A DNA stretch of 64,000 nt from Gemmatimonadaceae bacterium (GTDB taxonomy: Bacteria; Gemmatimonadota; Gemmatimonadetes; Gemmatimonadales; Gemmatimonadaceae). The stretch covers positions 124,001-188,000 of the forward strand of contig DATNEW010000001.1 of NCBI GenBank assembly GCA_035606695.1. The letters run 5' to 3'. The position numbers and the translations under genes were made by a program. Positions 1-7,666 of this stretch are shown here, one piece after another; the first letter of the stretch is position 1, and the number at the start of each line of letters is the position of its first letter. The notes below the pieces were generated by a model that searched no databases, was not told the origin of the DNA, and saw only the letters and a list, made by a program, of their open reading frames with translations.

Positions 1-893
1 TTGAGCCGCCAGGGCACCCACAACGTCGCGTCGCGATCGGGGAACACATACGTCGCCGGCATCACGCCCACGATGGTGAACGGTGCGTCGTTGATTCGAA
101 TCGTCTTTCCGACGACGCGCTCGTCCGACGCGAACTCCTGCACCCACAACGTGTGGCTGATGATCGCCACTCGGCTGTGCGTGAGCGGTGCGTACTCGTC
201 GGCGGCGAACGTTCTCCCGCGAAGGGGTTTGACGCGCGCGACGTCGAAGAAGTCGCGCGACACGCGGGCCGCGCGCGTTCGCACCGGATCACCAGCCGCC
301 GGCGCCAGCACGACACTCGGCGTGCTGTAGGCCGCGAGCTTCTCGAGTCCGGGCACTCCGCGTTGATAGTCGATGAATTCCGGCTCGGAGACACTCTCGT
401 ACGGTGCGTCGTGCGAAAGATCCACGATGCGATCCGCATGCTCGAACGGCAGCGGGCGAAGCAAGACCGCGTTCACCATTGTGAAGATCGCGGCGTTCGC
501 GCCGATGCCCAGCGCGAGCGTCGCGAGAATGATGATGCTGAATACCGGACGCCGCGCCATCGAGCGGGCCGCGTATCGAAGATCTTGCCCCAGGATCGAC
601 ATCGTGTTCTCGCGTCGGTGAGAGTAGGAGCGGATCACTGCCGGAGCGCGGTCGTGATCTCGATGCAGCCAGGCGAATCGCTCGCTCATCGCCGTATACA
701 CGAGATCGGGCGTGAGCTGCAGCCAGGCACGCGCGGCACGCCCGACTCCTCGGCGTTCGCGGCCAACGCGATCGCGGTAGAACGCAATCATGTCGGCGGC
801 GTAGCGCTCGCGAAACGACCGCGGATACAAGCGCAGCAGCATCCGATACACTCGCTCGCCCGGAGCGCGCGCCGGGTCGCCGCGTCCCGTCAT
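1..893 (-). CDS. ADOP-type ABC permease (FtsX/MacB-like), C-terminus outside window
   Basis: Reading the minus strand from the ATG at 893 gives 297 uninterrupted residues that run off the window start, so only the N-terminal part is seen. Residues 1 to about 95 form the soluble prefix typical of these permeases (RMLLRLYPRSFRERYAADM). The membrane part starts near residue 98 (MSILGQDLRYAARSMARRP) with TM1 at about 110-135 (LATLALGIGANAAIF), followed by the LLRPLPF motif and the large periplasmic MacB-PCD-like domain (FFDVARVKPLRGRTF, VVGKTIRINDAPFTIVGVMP). The family is the duplicated orphan permease group (ADOP) of Acidobacteria and Gemmatimonadota; substrates are unknown. Its ATG overlaps the stop of the upstream PadR gene (ATGA), which implies translational coupling and PadR control. 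No ATPase gene is visible. Confidence 0.9.
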   Translation of the reverse strand, partial: MTGRGDPARAPGERVYRMLLRLYPRSFRERYAADMIAFYRDRVGRERRGVGRAARAWLQLTPDLVYTAMSERFAWLHRDHDRAPAVIRSYSHRRENTMSILGQDLRYAARSMARRPVFSIIILATLALGIGANAAIFTMVNAVLLRPLPFEHADRIVDLSHDAPYESVSEPEFIDYQRGVPGLEKLAAYSTPSVVLAPAAGDPVRTRAARVSRDFFDVARVKPLRGRTFAADEYAPLTHSRVAIISHTLWVQEFASDERVVGKTIRINDAPFTIVGVMPATYVFPDRDATLWVPWRL

Positions 894-1252
894 GCCGGCG
901 CCGGCGAAATGATTTTTCGGCGAACGCCCAGCTCGATGAGCGCGCGCAGCCGCTCGAGCTCCGCGGCGAGGACGCGGCGGCCGAACGGTGTCAGGCGATA
1001 GTAGCGTCGCCGCTCGTCGTCGTCGGCGAAAGACGGGCGACGTTCGGACTCGTCGATCAATCCGTCGGCTTCGAGGCGACGGATGGTGCGATACAGGTTT
1101 CCCGCCTCGAGCTCGATCGAGCCGTTGGTGTGCTCGATGATGTCCTGGCGAATGCCGTAGCCGTGGCGGTCGCCGGCCGAGAGCATGGTGAGTACGAGCA
1201 GCTCGACGGGCTTCAGTGGGAGCTGCGAGGTAAACGGGGGGTGTGCGGGCAT
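890..1252 (-). CDS. PadR family transcriptional regulator
   Basis: A 120-residue winged-helix protein: helices at about 11-40 (LKPVELLVLTMLSAGDRHGYGIRQ), the recognition region and wing at 48-90 (LEAGNLYRTIRRLEADGLI, then DDDERRRYYRLTPFGRRVL), and a short C-terminal helix for dimerisation. PadR proteins are small ligand- or stress-responsive repressors. An in-frame GTG at 1300 would add 16 residues, but that extension would be translated from a perfect operator-like palindrome, so the ATG at 1252 is preferred. The stop overlaps the start of the ADOP permease by 4 bases. The pair PadR-ADOP is a recurrent module in this type of genome, so it probably autoregulates and represses the permease. 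Confidence 0.9.
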   Translation of the reverse strand: MPAHPPFTSQLPLKPVELLVLTMLSAGDRHGYGIRQDIIEHTNGSIELEAGNLYRTIRRLEADGLIDESERRPSFADDDERRRYYRLTPFGRRVLAAELERLRALIELGVRRKIISPAPA

Positions 1253-1268
1253 GTCGGCTGGGAGACGG

Positions 1269-1289
1269 ATATAGTCATTTCGACTATAT
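1269..1289. promoter_or_regulatory. Perfect inverted repeat upstream of padR, candidate PadR operator
   Basis: ATATAGTC, five bases ATTTC, then GACTATAT: 8-bp perfect arms. It lies 17 to 37 bases upstream of the chosen padR ATG, where a core promoter would be, and is AT-rich in a GC-rich surrounding. That it binds the adjacent PadR protein is inference; self-regulation through such dyads is normal for this family. Confidence 0.65.
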
Positions 1290-1363
1290 GCATTCGACAC
1301 CGAAATGGCCAGAATGGTTGGCGCCGGTCCGGGAAACTCGGACGGGCTGGACCGTAAATGCTC

Positions 1364-1393
1364 TTGCGGAGCGCGACGGGATGCACCGATAAT
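1364..1393 (+). promoter_or_regulatory. Candidate sigma70-type promoter for the gene at 1432
   Basis: TTGCGG (1364-1369), an 18-base spacer and GATAAT (1388-1393), about 40 bases before the start codon at 1432. Matches are partial, so this is a weak call. Confidence 0.35.
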
Positions 1394-1431
1394 GATCGCT
1401 TCGGTACAAATGGCTCTTTGGAGGGTCGACG

Positions 1432-1842
1432 ATGGTTCTCCCGCAGCGCGCCCGTCGCGAGGACGAGTTCAGTCTGGTGCCGCCAGACATCGCCAACTCG
1501 GCGCGGCGCTATCAGGAGCTCAAGGTCGTCGAAAAGGAGCAGCTCGCGCTCATGGCGCGGCACAACCTGCTTCTCGACTGGCCCGTTGAGGTCCGCGACA
1601 CCGTGATCGAGGCTCGCGAGGCGATTCGCGAAGTGCGCGCCGCGCGGGACGCGTTTCGCGCGCAGGTGCGTGAGTTCGTCGTTGCGCTCCGCACCATGAA
1701 GGAACCGTTATCGAACGTCCTGCGCCACACGCGCTCGATGATCGAGCTGCTGGAGCACGCCGGCGCGATTCAATCCGACGGGGGATGGCTCGAGGCGGAA
1801 GTGCTGGAGTGGGCGATCGAAGAGTACGAGAACGCCGCGTAA
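1432..1842 (+). CDS. Hypothetical protein, helical, 136 aa
   Basis: The ATG at 1432 has a clear GGAGG seven bases upstream, which supports translation. The product has no signal peptide or membrane segment. It is charged and predicted to be mostly helical: residues 50-85 are rich in Arg, Glu and Ala (EVRDTVIEAREAIREVRAAR) and look coiled-coil-like, and the end is acidic (LEAEVLEWAIEEYENAA). I do not recognise the family. It stands alone, divergent from padR and convergent with the next gene, so context gives no function. Confidence 0.7.
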   Translation: MVLPQRARREDEFSLVPPDIANSARRYQELKVVEKEQLALMARHNLLLDWPVEVRDTVIEAREAIREVRAARDAFRAQVREFVVALRTMKEPLSNVLRHTRSMIELLEHAGAIQSDGGWLEAEVLEWAIEEYENAA

Positions 1843-1882
1843 ACCAGCACGAAACCGACCCTAAGGCAACACGAAGGACGCG

Positions 1883-2071
1883 CTAAACGCGCGCTCTCCA
1901 CTCCGCCGTCGACTCGGGAACGAGCCGTGCGCCCCACTGCCCCACTTCGAGGATGTAGTAATCGCGCTTGAGCGGATTGCGCGGATCCACGACCTCGTAA
2001 TACGTCGGTTGCGGCTCGACCCGAACGGTGAGCCCATTGCACTCGCCGCCAACACACTTGACCTGAATCAT
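1883..2071 (-). CDS. Small hypothetical protein, 62 aa
   Basis: The chosen ATG at 2071 has GAGGGAGG just upstream; an in-frame TTG at 2089 lies before that ribosome site and is not favoured. The product (starts MIQVKCVGGECNGLTVRVEP) is a single small domain, probably beta-rich, with two Cys six residues apart near the N-terminus and a TYYEV/YYILEVGQW pattern of aromatic beta strands. No known family recognised. It sits 25 bases downstream of another small minus-strand gene and may be cotranscribed with it. Confidence 0.65.
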   Translation of the reverse strand: MIQVKCVGGECNGLTVRVEPQPTYYEVVDPRNPLKRDYYILEVGQWGARLVPESTAEWRARV

Positions 2072-2096
2072 CAGGCGTCCCTCCCTCAAAGGCGAG

Positions 2097-2594
2097 CTAG
2101 CTCGCCACCTGTTTGGCGGAGCGAGACACTCCGCCGGTTAGAAAACGTGGGCCGGTCGTGCACGCGCGCTCCACCGTGCGCGCGATGCTCTCGGGCAGCC
2201 GCACCGCACCGCGGGCATGTGCCTCGAGCACCAGACGCAACGCGCGGCGCTGCCGGTCGAACGCCGACAGCAGCTGTGCGCCGGAGTCGGGCGAGTTGAG
2301 CAGGTCCTGCACGAGATGCTGGAGCGACGCCGTCTCGGACGCCTCGGCCGCGTCGGCCATGCATGCTTCGAGATTCCAGCGCGCGCGATGATCGTCGCAC
2401 AGTCCGGCGCGGCGCGTACGGTTCGCGTCCTGGGTGCATGCCGCGCACAAGGCGATGTCTCGCAGCAAGTCCGCACTCGGAACGAAGGACATCCGATCTT
2501 CCCCTAGAGCTTGAAGCAGGTCGTTCACTAATTCGGGATCGCGAGACGTAGCAGCGACGAGACGGAGCCGGCGGCGCGCATTGGGCTCTAGCAT
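2097..2594 (-). CDS. Hypothetical protein with Cys/His cluster, 165 aa
   Basis: Soluble, no signal peptide. Residues 45-70 hold a possible metal site: ALCAACTQDANRTR followed by LCDDHRARW, that is CxxC plus a C-x-x-H pair. The C-terminal half (about 90-165) is helical and rich in Arg and Ala. Coding potential is supported by its length, by compatible codon use and by the following small gene on the same strand. The family is not recognised; a zinc-binding role is only a suggestion from the Cys/His spacing. Confidence 0.55.
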   Translation of the reverse strand: MLEPNARRRLRLVAATSRDPELVNDLLQALGEDRMSFVPSADLLRDIALCAACTQDANRTRRAGLCDDHRARWNLEACMADAAEASETASLQHLVQDLLNSPDSGAQLLSAFDRQRRALRLVLEAHARGAVRLPESIARTVERACTTGPRFLTGGVSRSAKQVAS

Positions 2595-2728
2595 CGAGAA
2601 CCTCGAGGGCGCTCCACATCGGACCTTAGTCGCAAGGTGTTACTGATTCGGAACGTGGCCGTCAGAGGGGTGTGCGAAATCCCGGTAATTCCATCGGTAC
2701 GCCCTTCGCACATGGTTCCCATCACGAC

Positions 2729-3637
2729 ATGACCGGTAGCCCGCTTACCCCGAACGCGCTGGACACGCTCGACCGCCACTGGGCGGTCAAGGTCGTCACG
2801 CCCGAAGATCGCGCGGCGGCGATTCAGTACGGGATGAGCATTCTCACACGGCTTGGCGGCGGCGATGCGGTGAGCGGCGCGATGAGCGGCGCCGAGTCTC
2901 CGCCGGACTTCGTGGTGCCGCTGGCCGGCGCGTACGTCATTGCGGCCAGCGAATGGCTCGACTTCGAGGGCGCCGCGTCGCCCGCCGCCCTGCTCAGTCC
3001 CGAGCAGGAAGCCCAGCGTGCCGCGCACATCGAGGCCGGCGCCGATCGCGCGTTCATCCTGACCGCGGCGCTGCCGATGGAATCCGACGAGCGCATCGTC
3101 GCCCTCTATCGCACGCTGCTGCTCGCGGGACTCGCGCAACTCGGCAACAAACAAAGCGAATTCCGTCACTGGCTGCGCGCGCATCACGCCACGCTCTTCC
3201 CCGAGCGCGAAGACGACGCGCGCTGGGACGTGGCGCTGCTGCGCCGCGTGGTCGAGGTGTGGACGCACGTGCTGCGCGGCGCCGGACCCTCGGGCCTCGA
3301 GCACGCCATGGAGATCGTCGCGTCGATTCGCGAGGACCGTCCCCTGCGCGAGCCCGCGTTCTTCACCACGGTCGACCCGGCCGACGAAACGCGCATGCGC
3401 TTCTACATGTTCACGCTGTTCCATCTCACCGAAGCCGCGACCGAGCTGTTGCTCTTTCGCCTGCACGGTGAGCCCGAGCGCGTCGTCAGCCGGTTGTACA
3501 GCCACTTCACGCTCGCGCGCGATGCCGCGGGTGGAGATCCCCGTCTCGACGCGAGTTTCGATTGGCTGTACGAGGCATCGCGCCGCGTCGTCGCGCAGCG
3601 CACCGCGCAACTCGAGCTGTTGCCCGAGTCTCGCTGA
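2729..3637 (+). CDS. Hypothetical protein, 302 aa
   Basis: A soluble, largely helical protein without signal peptide. Recognisable stretches are WAVKVVTPEDRAAAIQYG near the N-terminus, VPLAGAYVIAASEWLDFEG at about residue 75, and FYMFTLFHLTEAATELLLFRL at about 235, the last being hydrophobic but with charged residues, so more likely a buried helix than a membrane span. I do not recognise the family. An in-frame GTG at 2672 could add 19 residues; neither start has a good ribosome site. A long opposite-strand open frame across the same bases has low-complexity Arg/Ala content and is rejected as a shadow. The stop codon runs directly into a 12-bp tandem repeat. Confidence 0.7.
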   Translation: MTGSPLTPNALDTLDRHWAVKVVTPEDRAAAIQYGMSILTRLGGGDAVSGAMSGAESPPDFVVPLAGAYVIAASEWLDFEGAASPAALLSPEQEAQRAAHIEAGADRAFILTAALPMESDERIVALYRTLLLAGLAQLGNKQSEFRHWLRAHHATLFPEREDDARWDVALLRRVVEVWTHVLRGAGPSGLEHAMEIVASIREDRPLREPAFFTTVDPADETRMRFYMFTLFHLTEAATELLLFRLHGEPERVVSRLYSHFTLARDAAGGDPRLDASFDWLYEASRRVVAQRTAQLELLPESR

Positions 3638-3719
3638 CGCGTTAGCTGACGCGCTGGGTGACGCGCTGGGTGACGCGCTGGCTAACGCGCTGGCTAACGC
3701 GCTGGCTAACGCTCGCGCT
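3636..3719. repeat. 12-bp tandem repeat, seven units
   Basis: Units of the form GACGCGCTGGGT / AACGCGCTGGCT repeat head to tail: one degenerate unit overlapping the stop codon, two GGGT units, three GGCT units and a final degenerate one. It lies between a plus-strand gene and a GC-rich hairpin. Confidence 0.85.
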
Positions 3720-3762
3720 GACTCACGCGCGCGCGCGTTCCGGGCGCGCGGCACGTGAGTCA
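3719..3762. terminator. GC-rich hairpin between convergent genes
   Basis: TGACTCACG (3719-3727) pairs with CGTGAGTCA (3754-3762), with GCGCGC runs inside both arms. No U-tract follows. It sits between the gene ending at 3637 and the convergent gene ending at 3760, so a bidirectional transcription stop is the likely role. Confidence 0.55.
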
Positions 3763-4107
3763 CTCAGCAGTCCTGCGCGGCGGCGAACCACCGCTCCGGC
3801 CCGCGTTTCCAACCAACATCCGCCGCCCGCTTGGTGATTGCGCGACGACGACGCGCGTCTGCATGCGCCCACTCGTGGGAAATGCCAGTACGCGTGTCGC
3901 GGGCTTGGCTTTCGGGCGAGCCGCTTCGTCGTCGGCGAGGCGGTACCAATTGACGTCGCCGCTCTCTTTCGTGCAGCGCACGAAGTAGGCGTCGTCAGAG
4001 GACCAGAAGCCTTCCCATCGCTCGCCCTCGGTCAAGTCCGCGAGCAGCGCCGTGCGAGGCGCGGCTTCGAGCGGTTCCTGTGGAGTGGCGCAGCTGACGA
4101 GATGCAT
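3760..4107 (-). CDS. Hypothetical protein, 115 aa
   Basis: Starts MHLVSCATPQEPLEAAPRT; the Cys at residue 6 is too close to the start for a lipoprotein signal. The central part (TEGERWEGFWSSDDAYFVRCTKESGDVNWYRLADD) looks like a folded, aromatic-rich domain. The C-terminus is basic and low in complexity and its codons overlap the terminator hairpin. Family not recognised; coding status is plausible rather than certain. Confidence 0.45.
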   Translation of the reverse strand: MHLVSCATPQEPLEAAPRTALLADLTEGERWEGFWSSDDAYFVRCTKESGDVNWYRLADDEAARPKAKPATRVLAFPTSGRMQTRVVVAQSPSGRRMLVGNAGRSGGSPPRRTAE

Positions 4108-4260
4108 GTGGATTGGGAGCCGAAGTGCTTGACGTACGTTGGAATCTTTGGCGCCCCGGAACCGCTCGATTCGCGCATCACATTCTCGGCGCGCGTCGCA
4201 CGCGGTTCAGGTGCGGGGACGGCAACCTAGAAGCGCCAGAAACGAAACGCAATGGGAAAG

Positions 4261-4583
4261 TTTTCCATAAGTCGTTGTCATTACTGTGGATAGCTAATGT
4301 GGACGAATGTCGATAACGAGCTAAGTCTGCGGGCCATCACAGGTAAGCATCGGCCGAGGTCTGTGGAAAACGCCTGTGGACAGATGTGCACGACCGAAAA
4401 TCGGCCGAGCGAAAAAGGCGCAATCCGCGCACAAAAAAAGCGGCGCTTTTTCGTCGCTTTTTGGTCAAAAAAATCGAGGCGTTTTGACGTCGAGAAATAA
4501 CCGTTCTGATGTCGTGCTCGGTGTCGATTGGCTGTCGATTTGTTGTCGAGAAATCCACGCTATCCACACGATGATGTGGAAAC
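4261..4583. other. Gene-free AT-richer region with DnaA-box-like 9-mers (possible oriC-like site)
   Basis: The stretch 4108-4681 holds no convincing gene. Within it are at least five 9-mers close to the DnaA box TTATCCACA or its complement: TGTGGATAG (4285-4293), TGTGGAAAA (4362-4370), TGTGGACAG (4375-4383), CTATCCACA (4560-4568) and TGTGGAAAC (4575-4583), plus TGTGGACGA (4298-4306) and TTTTCCATA (4261-4269). Between them are A/T runs (4432-4500), including AAAAAGC-GGC-GCTTTTT at 4435-4451, and repeated TGTCGA words. Such clustering with an AT-rich core is what bacterial replication origins look like. dnaA itself is not in the window, so the assignment is tentative. Confidence 0.45.
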
Positions 4584-4615
4584 ACTGTTGATAGCACCGC
4601 GCTTGCGTTGGTCGG

Positions 4616-4635
4616 TGGGCGTTGGGTGATGGGCG
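4616..4635. repeat. TGGGCG hexamer repeat upstream of ku
   Basis: TGGGCGTTGGGTGATGGGCG. The same degenerate hexamer array occurs inside the 3' end of ku (5461-5487) and in the large hairpin at 43546-43653. Confidence 0.6.
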
Positions 4636-4681
4636 TGAGCACCGCGTAACCCGACGGCGCGAACAACTCAACGGAGCGACG

Positions 4682-5536
4682 ATGCGGCCAATCTGGACGG
4701 GAGCGTTGACCTTTGGACTCGTGAACATTCCGGTCCGGCTGTACTCCGCCGTCCAAGGCAAGGAGCGCGTCAGCTTCCGGCTGTTACATAAGAAGGACTT
4801 GTCGCCGATCAAGTACGAGCGCGTGTGTCAGAAGGAAGACGAAGCGGTCGATTGGAAGGACATCGTCAAAGGCTATGAGTACACGAAGGGCAAGTTCGTG
4901 GTACTCACGGACGAGGACTTCAAGGCCGCGGCGATCGAATCGACGAAGACCATCGAGATCATGGACTTCGTCGCGACCGACGAGGTCGATCCGCGCTACT
5001 TCGAGACGCCGTACTACGTCGTGCCGCAGAAGGGCGGCGAGAAGGCGTACGCGCTTCTGCGCGAGGCGATCAAGCAGTCGAGCATGGTGGGCATCGGCAA
5101 GATCACGATGCGATCGAACTCGCTGCATCTCGCCGGGGTGAAAGCGGTGGGCGACGCGATCGTGCTGGAGATCATGCGCTTTGGGGACGAGCTGGTAGAC
5201 GTCGGCGACTTCAGCTTTCCGTCCGACGCCGGCGTGCGCCCGCAGGAGCTCAAGATGGCGCAGCAGCTCGTCGAGAACCTGTCGACGGCATTCGACCCGG
5301 CGAAGTACACCGACGACTATCACGACAACCTGATGAAGATCATCAGGGCCAAGATGAAGGGAAAGAAGATCGAGGTGGAGGAGCCGGAGGAGCGCGAGAC
5401 GACGCAGGTGGTCGATCTCATGGCGCGCCTGCAGGAGAGCCTCGAGATGGGCAAGCGCGATGGGCGTCGAGCGGTGGGCGGTGGGCGAAAAACCTCGCAC
5501 AAGGCCAAACGCGCGACGCGGCGTAAGTCTGCATGA
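4682..5536 (+). CDS. ku: Ku protein, non-homologous end joining
   Basis: Bacterial Ku binds DNA double-strand ends as a homodimer and recruits LigD. The 284-residue product starts MRPIWTGALTFGLVNIPVRLYSA, the canonical Ku N-terminus, and carries the ring-forming beta-barrel core (LLHKKDLSPIKYERVC, IEIMDFV, RYFETPYYVVPQKGGEKAY, KITMRSNSLHLAGVK). The ATG at 4682 is chosen because it gives the family start and has CGGAGCG upstream; the frame is open from 4622. The C-terminal tail is short and very basic (KTSHKAKRATRRKSA) and is partly encoded by the TGGGCG hexamer repeat. It heads an operon with ligD (18 bases downstream), a small gene and a second DNA ligase. Confidence 0.95.
   Translation: MRPIWTGALTFGLVNIPVRLYSAVQGKERVSFRLLHKKDLSPIKYERVCQKEDEAVDWKDIVKGYEYTKGKFVVLTDEDFKAAAIESTKTIEIMDFVATDEVDPRYFETPYYVVPQKGGEKAYALLREAIKQSSMVGIGKITMRSNSLHLAGVKAVGDAIVLEIMRFGDELVDVGDFSFPSDAGVRPQELKMAQQLVENLSTAFDPAKYTDDYHDNLMKIIRAKMKGKKIEVEEPEERETTQVVDLMARLQESLEMGKRDGRRAVGGGRKTSHKAKRATRRKSA
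5461..5487. repeat. TGGGCG hexamer repeat inside ku
   Basis: TGGGCG words at 5461, 5475 and 5482 code for the GRRAVGGGRK part of the Ku tail. The same repeat type precedes the gene at 4616 and forms the hairpin at 43546-43653. Confidence 0.5.
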
Positions 5537-5554
5537 GCGCCGTATGAGAGCAGC

Positions 5555-7666
5555 ATGAAGGCCGTGAGTCCCATGCTCGCCAGCGTCGGGAGTGAGATTC
5601 CCGCTGGCGACGGATGGGTCTTCGAGCCGAAGTACGACGGCATTCGCGTTCTCGCATTCGTCACGGGCACCGGACGGGGGAAAGCCGCGCGCGGCGACGT
5701 GGCGTTGATCAGCAGGAATGGATTGGACAAGACGCATTCGTTTCCGGAGATCGCGGATGCGTTGCGGGCGTTGCATCGCACGGTCAAGCGGCCGTTCGTC
5801 CTCGACGGCGAGGTCGTCGTCATGCAGGGCGACGCGCCGCTGCGGTTTCAGGAGCTGCAAAGCCGCATGCATGTGAGCGACCGCACCGCGATCGAAGGAC
5901 ATCGATCGGCGACGCCGGCCGCGTTGATGGTGTTCGACCTGTTGCTCGACGGAAACCAATCGTTGGTCACTGAGCCGTGGCGCGTTCGGCGGAAGCATCT
6001 CGCCGAGCTCCTCCTTCCCCCGGGTGGTCGTTCCAGCGCGTTACGGCTCAGTGACGTTTCCGACGACGGTGAAGCGATGCTGCGCGCCGCTCGTGAGCAC
6101 GATTGGGAAGGCATCATCGCCAAGCGGGCGGACGCGCCGTACGAAGCGGGACGGCGCTCGACGAGCTGGCGCAAGCTCAAGATCGAGCGGCGGCAGGAAT
6201 TCGTGATTGGCGGATGGACCGAACCGCGCAACTCGCGCGAGCACATCGGCGCCATTCTGCTTGGCTTCTACGACGGCGGCGATTTCGTGTACGCGGGACA
6301 TACGGGCACCGGGTTCACGCGGAAATCGCTGGCCGAGATGTACAAGCGGCTCGCGCGGATCGAGCGCGCGACGTCGCCATTCTCGACGCGCTTTCGCACG
6401 AATCAACCGGCGCATTGGACGAAGCCGGAGATCGTGGTCGAGATCAAGTTCAACGAATGGACCGCGGATGGAAAGCTGCGGCAGCCGGTGTATCTCGGCA
6501 TGCGCGACGACAAGGATCCGCGTGCTGTGAAAAAGGAGAAGCCCGTCGTCCTGAGCGAGCACAGCGAGCGAAGGACCCCGGTGCGCCGAGGAGAGCTCCT
6601 CCGTCGGGACGGGGGTCCTTCGGTGCGCGCTGCGCGCGCCGCTCAGGATGCCATCGTGGGCAAGCTCCGCGCGATCGAAGACGCGGGCGGCTCCGGCATC
6701 CTCGACCTGCCGACGGGCGAATTAGAGATTTCTAATCTCGACAAGATCTTCTTCCCCAGGGTCAAGCGCACGAAAGGCGATCTGATGCGCTACTACGCGC
6801 GCATGGCGCCCTATCTGCTGCCGGCAATCGCCGACCGGCCGCTCGTGATGAAGCGTTTTCCGGGCGGCATCGACGGCAAGGCGTTCTACCAGCAGAAGGC
6901 ACCGGCAGACGCGCCGCGATCCGTGCGCGTGGAGTCGGTGTCGGACGAGGGATTGACCACGGCGGACCGTCTCGTCGGGCGCGACCTCGCCACGCTGCTC
7001 TATCTCGTGCAGCTGGGCGCCATCTCGGTCGATCCCTGGCACTCACGTGTGGGATCGATTCAATACGCCGACTATTCGATCGTCGATCTCGACCCGGGCC
7101 CGAAGGCACCGTTCAGGCGCGTCGTGCAGGTCGCCTGCGTGGTGAAGGAGGTGCTCGACCAACTTGGATTGCGCGCGGTGCCGAAGACGTCGGGGGCGAG
7201 CGGCATTCACATCGTACTGCCGCTGGGGCCCGGGGCGTCGAACGATGCGGCGCGCACCGTCGCTGAAGTCATCGCGATCGAAGTGGCCCGGCGCGTTCCC
7301 AAACTCGCGACCGTCGAACGCCGGGTGGGTCAGCGTGCGCCGGGCGCGGTCTACGTGGATTTTCTGCAGAACATTCGCGGAAAGACCGTGGCCGGTGTTT
7401 ATTCCGTGCGCGCGCAACCGCGCGCCACGGTCTCGACGCCGCTCGAGTGGGCGGAGCTCACCGAGGATCTCGATCCGACCGCGTTCACCATCGACACCAT
7501 TCCCGAGCGGGTCGCCAGGCGCGGCGACCTCTGGGCGAGGGCGATGAAGGCACCCAATCGGCTCGAGGGCATGCTCGACACGTCGAAGAGTTCAACGGAC
7601 TGGAAAAAGGACTCGAAGCGGTCAACGCGCACGAAGCTCACAGCCGTTGGAGGCGCGCGTGGCTGA
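5555..7666 (+). CDS. ligD: LigD: ATP-dependent DNA ligase fused to primase-polymerase domain
   Basis: Ligase domain first (residues 1-320): the adenylated Lys is K26 in FEPKYDGIR, with FVLDGEVVV and EGIIAKR as later nucleotidyltransferase motifs and an OB fold after that. Polymerase domain second (about 388-690), opening with LEISNLDKIFFP and containing the metal-binding DxD in YSIVDLDPGP near residue 512 and the SGASGIHI motif. The 3'-phosphoesterase (PE) domain present in Pseudomonas and Mycobacterium LigD is absent. The linker, about residues 333-364, is encoded by a palindromic repeat element read in frame. The gene follows ku by 18 bases and overlaps the ribosome site of the next gene. 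It fills, trims by synthesis and seals DNA ends held by Ku. Confidence 0.95.
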   Translation: MKAVSPMLASVGSEIPAGDGWVFEPKYDGIRVLAFVTGTGRGKAARGDVALISRNGLDKTHSFPEIADALRALHRTVKRPFVLDGEVVVMQGDAPLRFQELQSRMHVSDRTAIEGHRSATPAALMVFDLLLDGNQSLVTEPWRVRRKHLAELLLPPGGRSSALRLSDVSDDGEAMLRAAREHDWEGIIAKRADAPYEAGRRSTSWRKLKIERRQEFVIGGWTEPRNSREHIGAILLGFYDGGDFVYAGHTGTGFTRKSLAEMYKRLARIERATSPFSTRFRTNQPAHWTKPEIVVEIKFNEWTADGKLRQPVYLGMRDDKDPRAVKKEKPVVLSEHSERRTPVRRGELLRRDGGPSVRAARAAQDAIVGKLRAIEDAGGSGILDLPTGELEISNLDKIFFPRVKRTKGDLMRYYARMAPYLLPAIADRPLVMKRFPGGIDGKAFYQQKAPADAPRSVRVESVSDEGLTTADRLVGRDLATLLYLVQLGAISVDPWHSRVGSIQYADYSIVDLDPGPKAPFRRVVQVACVVKEVLDQLGLRAVPKTSGASGIHIVLPLGPGASNDAARTVAEVIAIEVARRVPKLATVERRVGQRAPGAVYVDFLQNIRGKTVAGVYSVRAQPRATVSTPLEWAELTEDLDPTAFTIDTIPERVARRGDLWARAMKAPNRLEGMLDTSKSSTDWKKDSKRSTRTKLTAVGGARG
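6551..6646. repeat. Palindromic repeat element inside ligD
   Basis: A 96-bp imperfect palindrome. Outer arms are CTGAGCG (6551-6557) and CGCTCAG (6640-6646); inner arms are CGAAGGACCCC (6569-6579) and GGGGTCCTTCG (6612-6622), a perfect 11-bp match. It resembles the dispersed GAGCGAAG-type palindromes of which another form lies at 26112-26205. It is translated in frame as the linker between the LigD ligase and polymerase domains. Confidence 0.75.

Noticed and set aside
2588..3763. 391-residue minus-strand open frame
   Set aside because: Ala/Ser and Arg low-complexity shadow of the plus-strand gene 2729-3637; its first part is the 12-bp repeat.
4784..5998. 404-residue minus-strand open frame
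   Set aside because: Antisense shadow of ku and ligD, Arg/Leu/His-rich.
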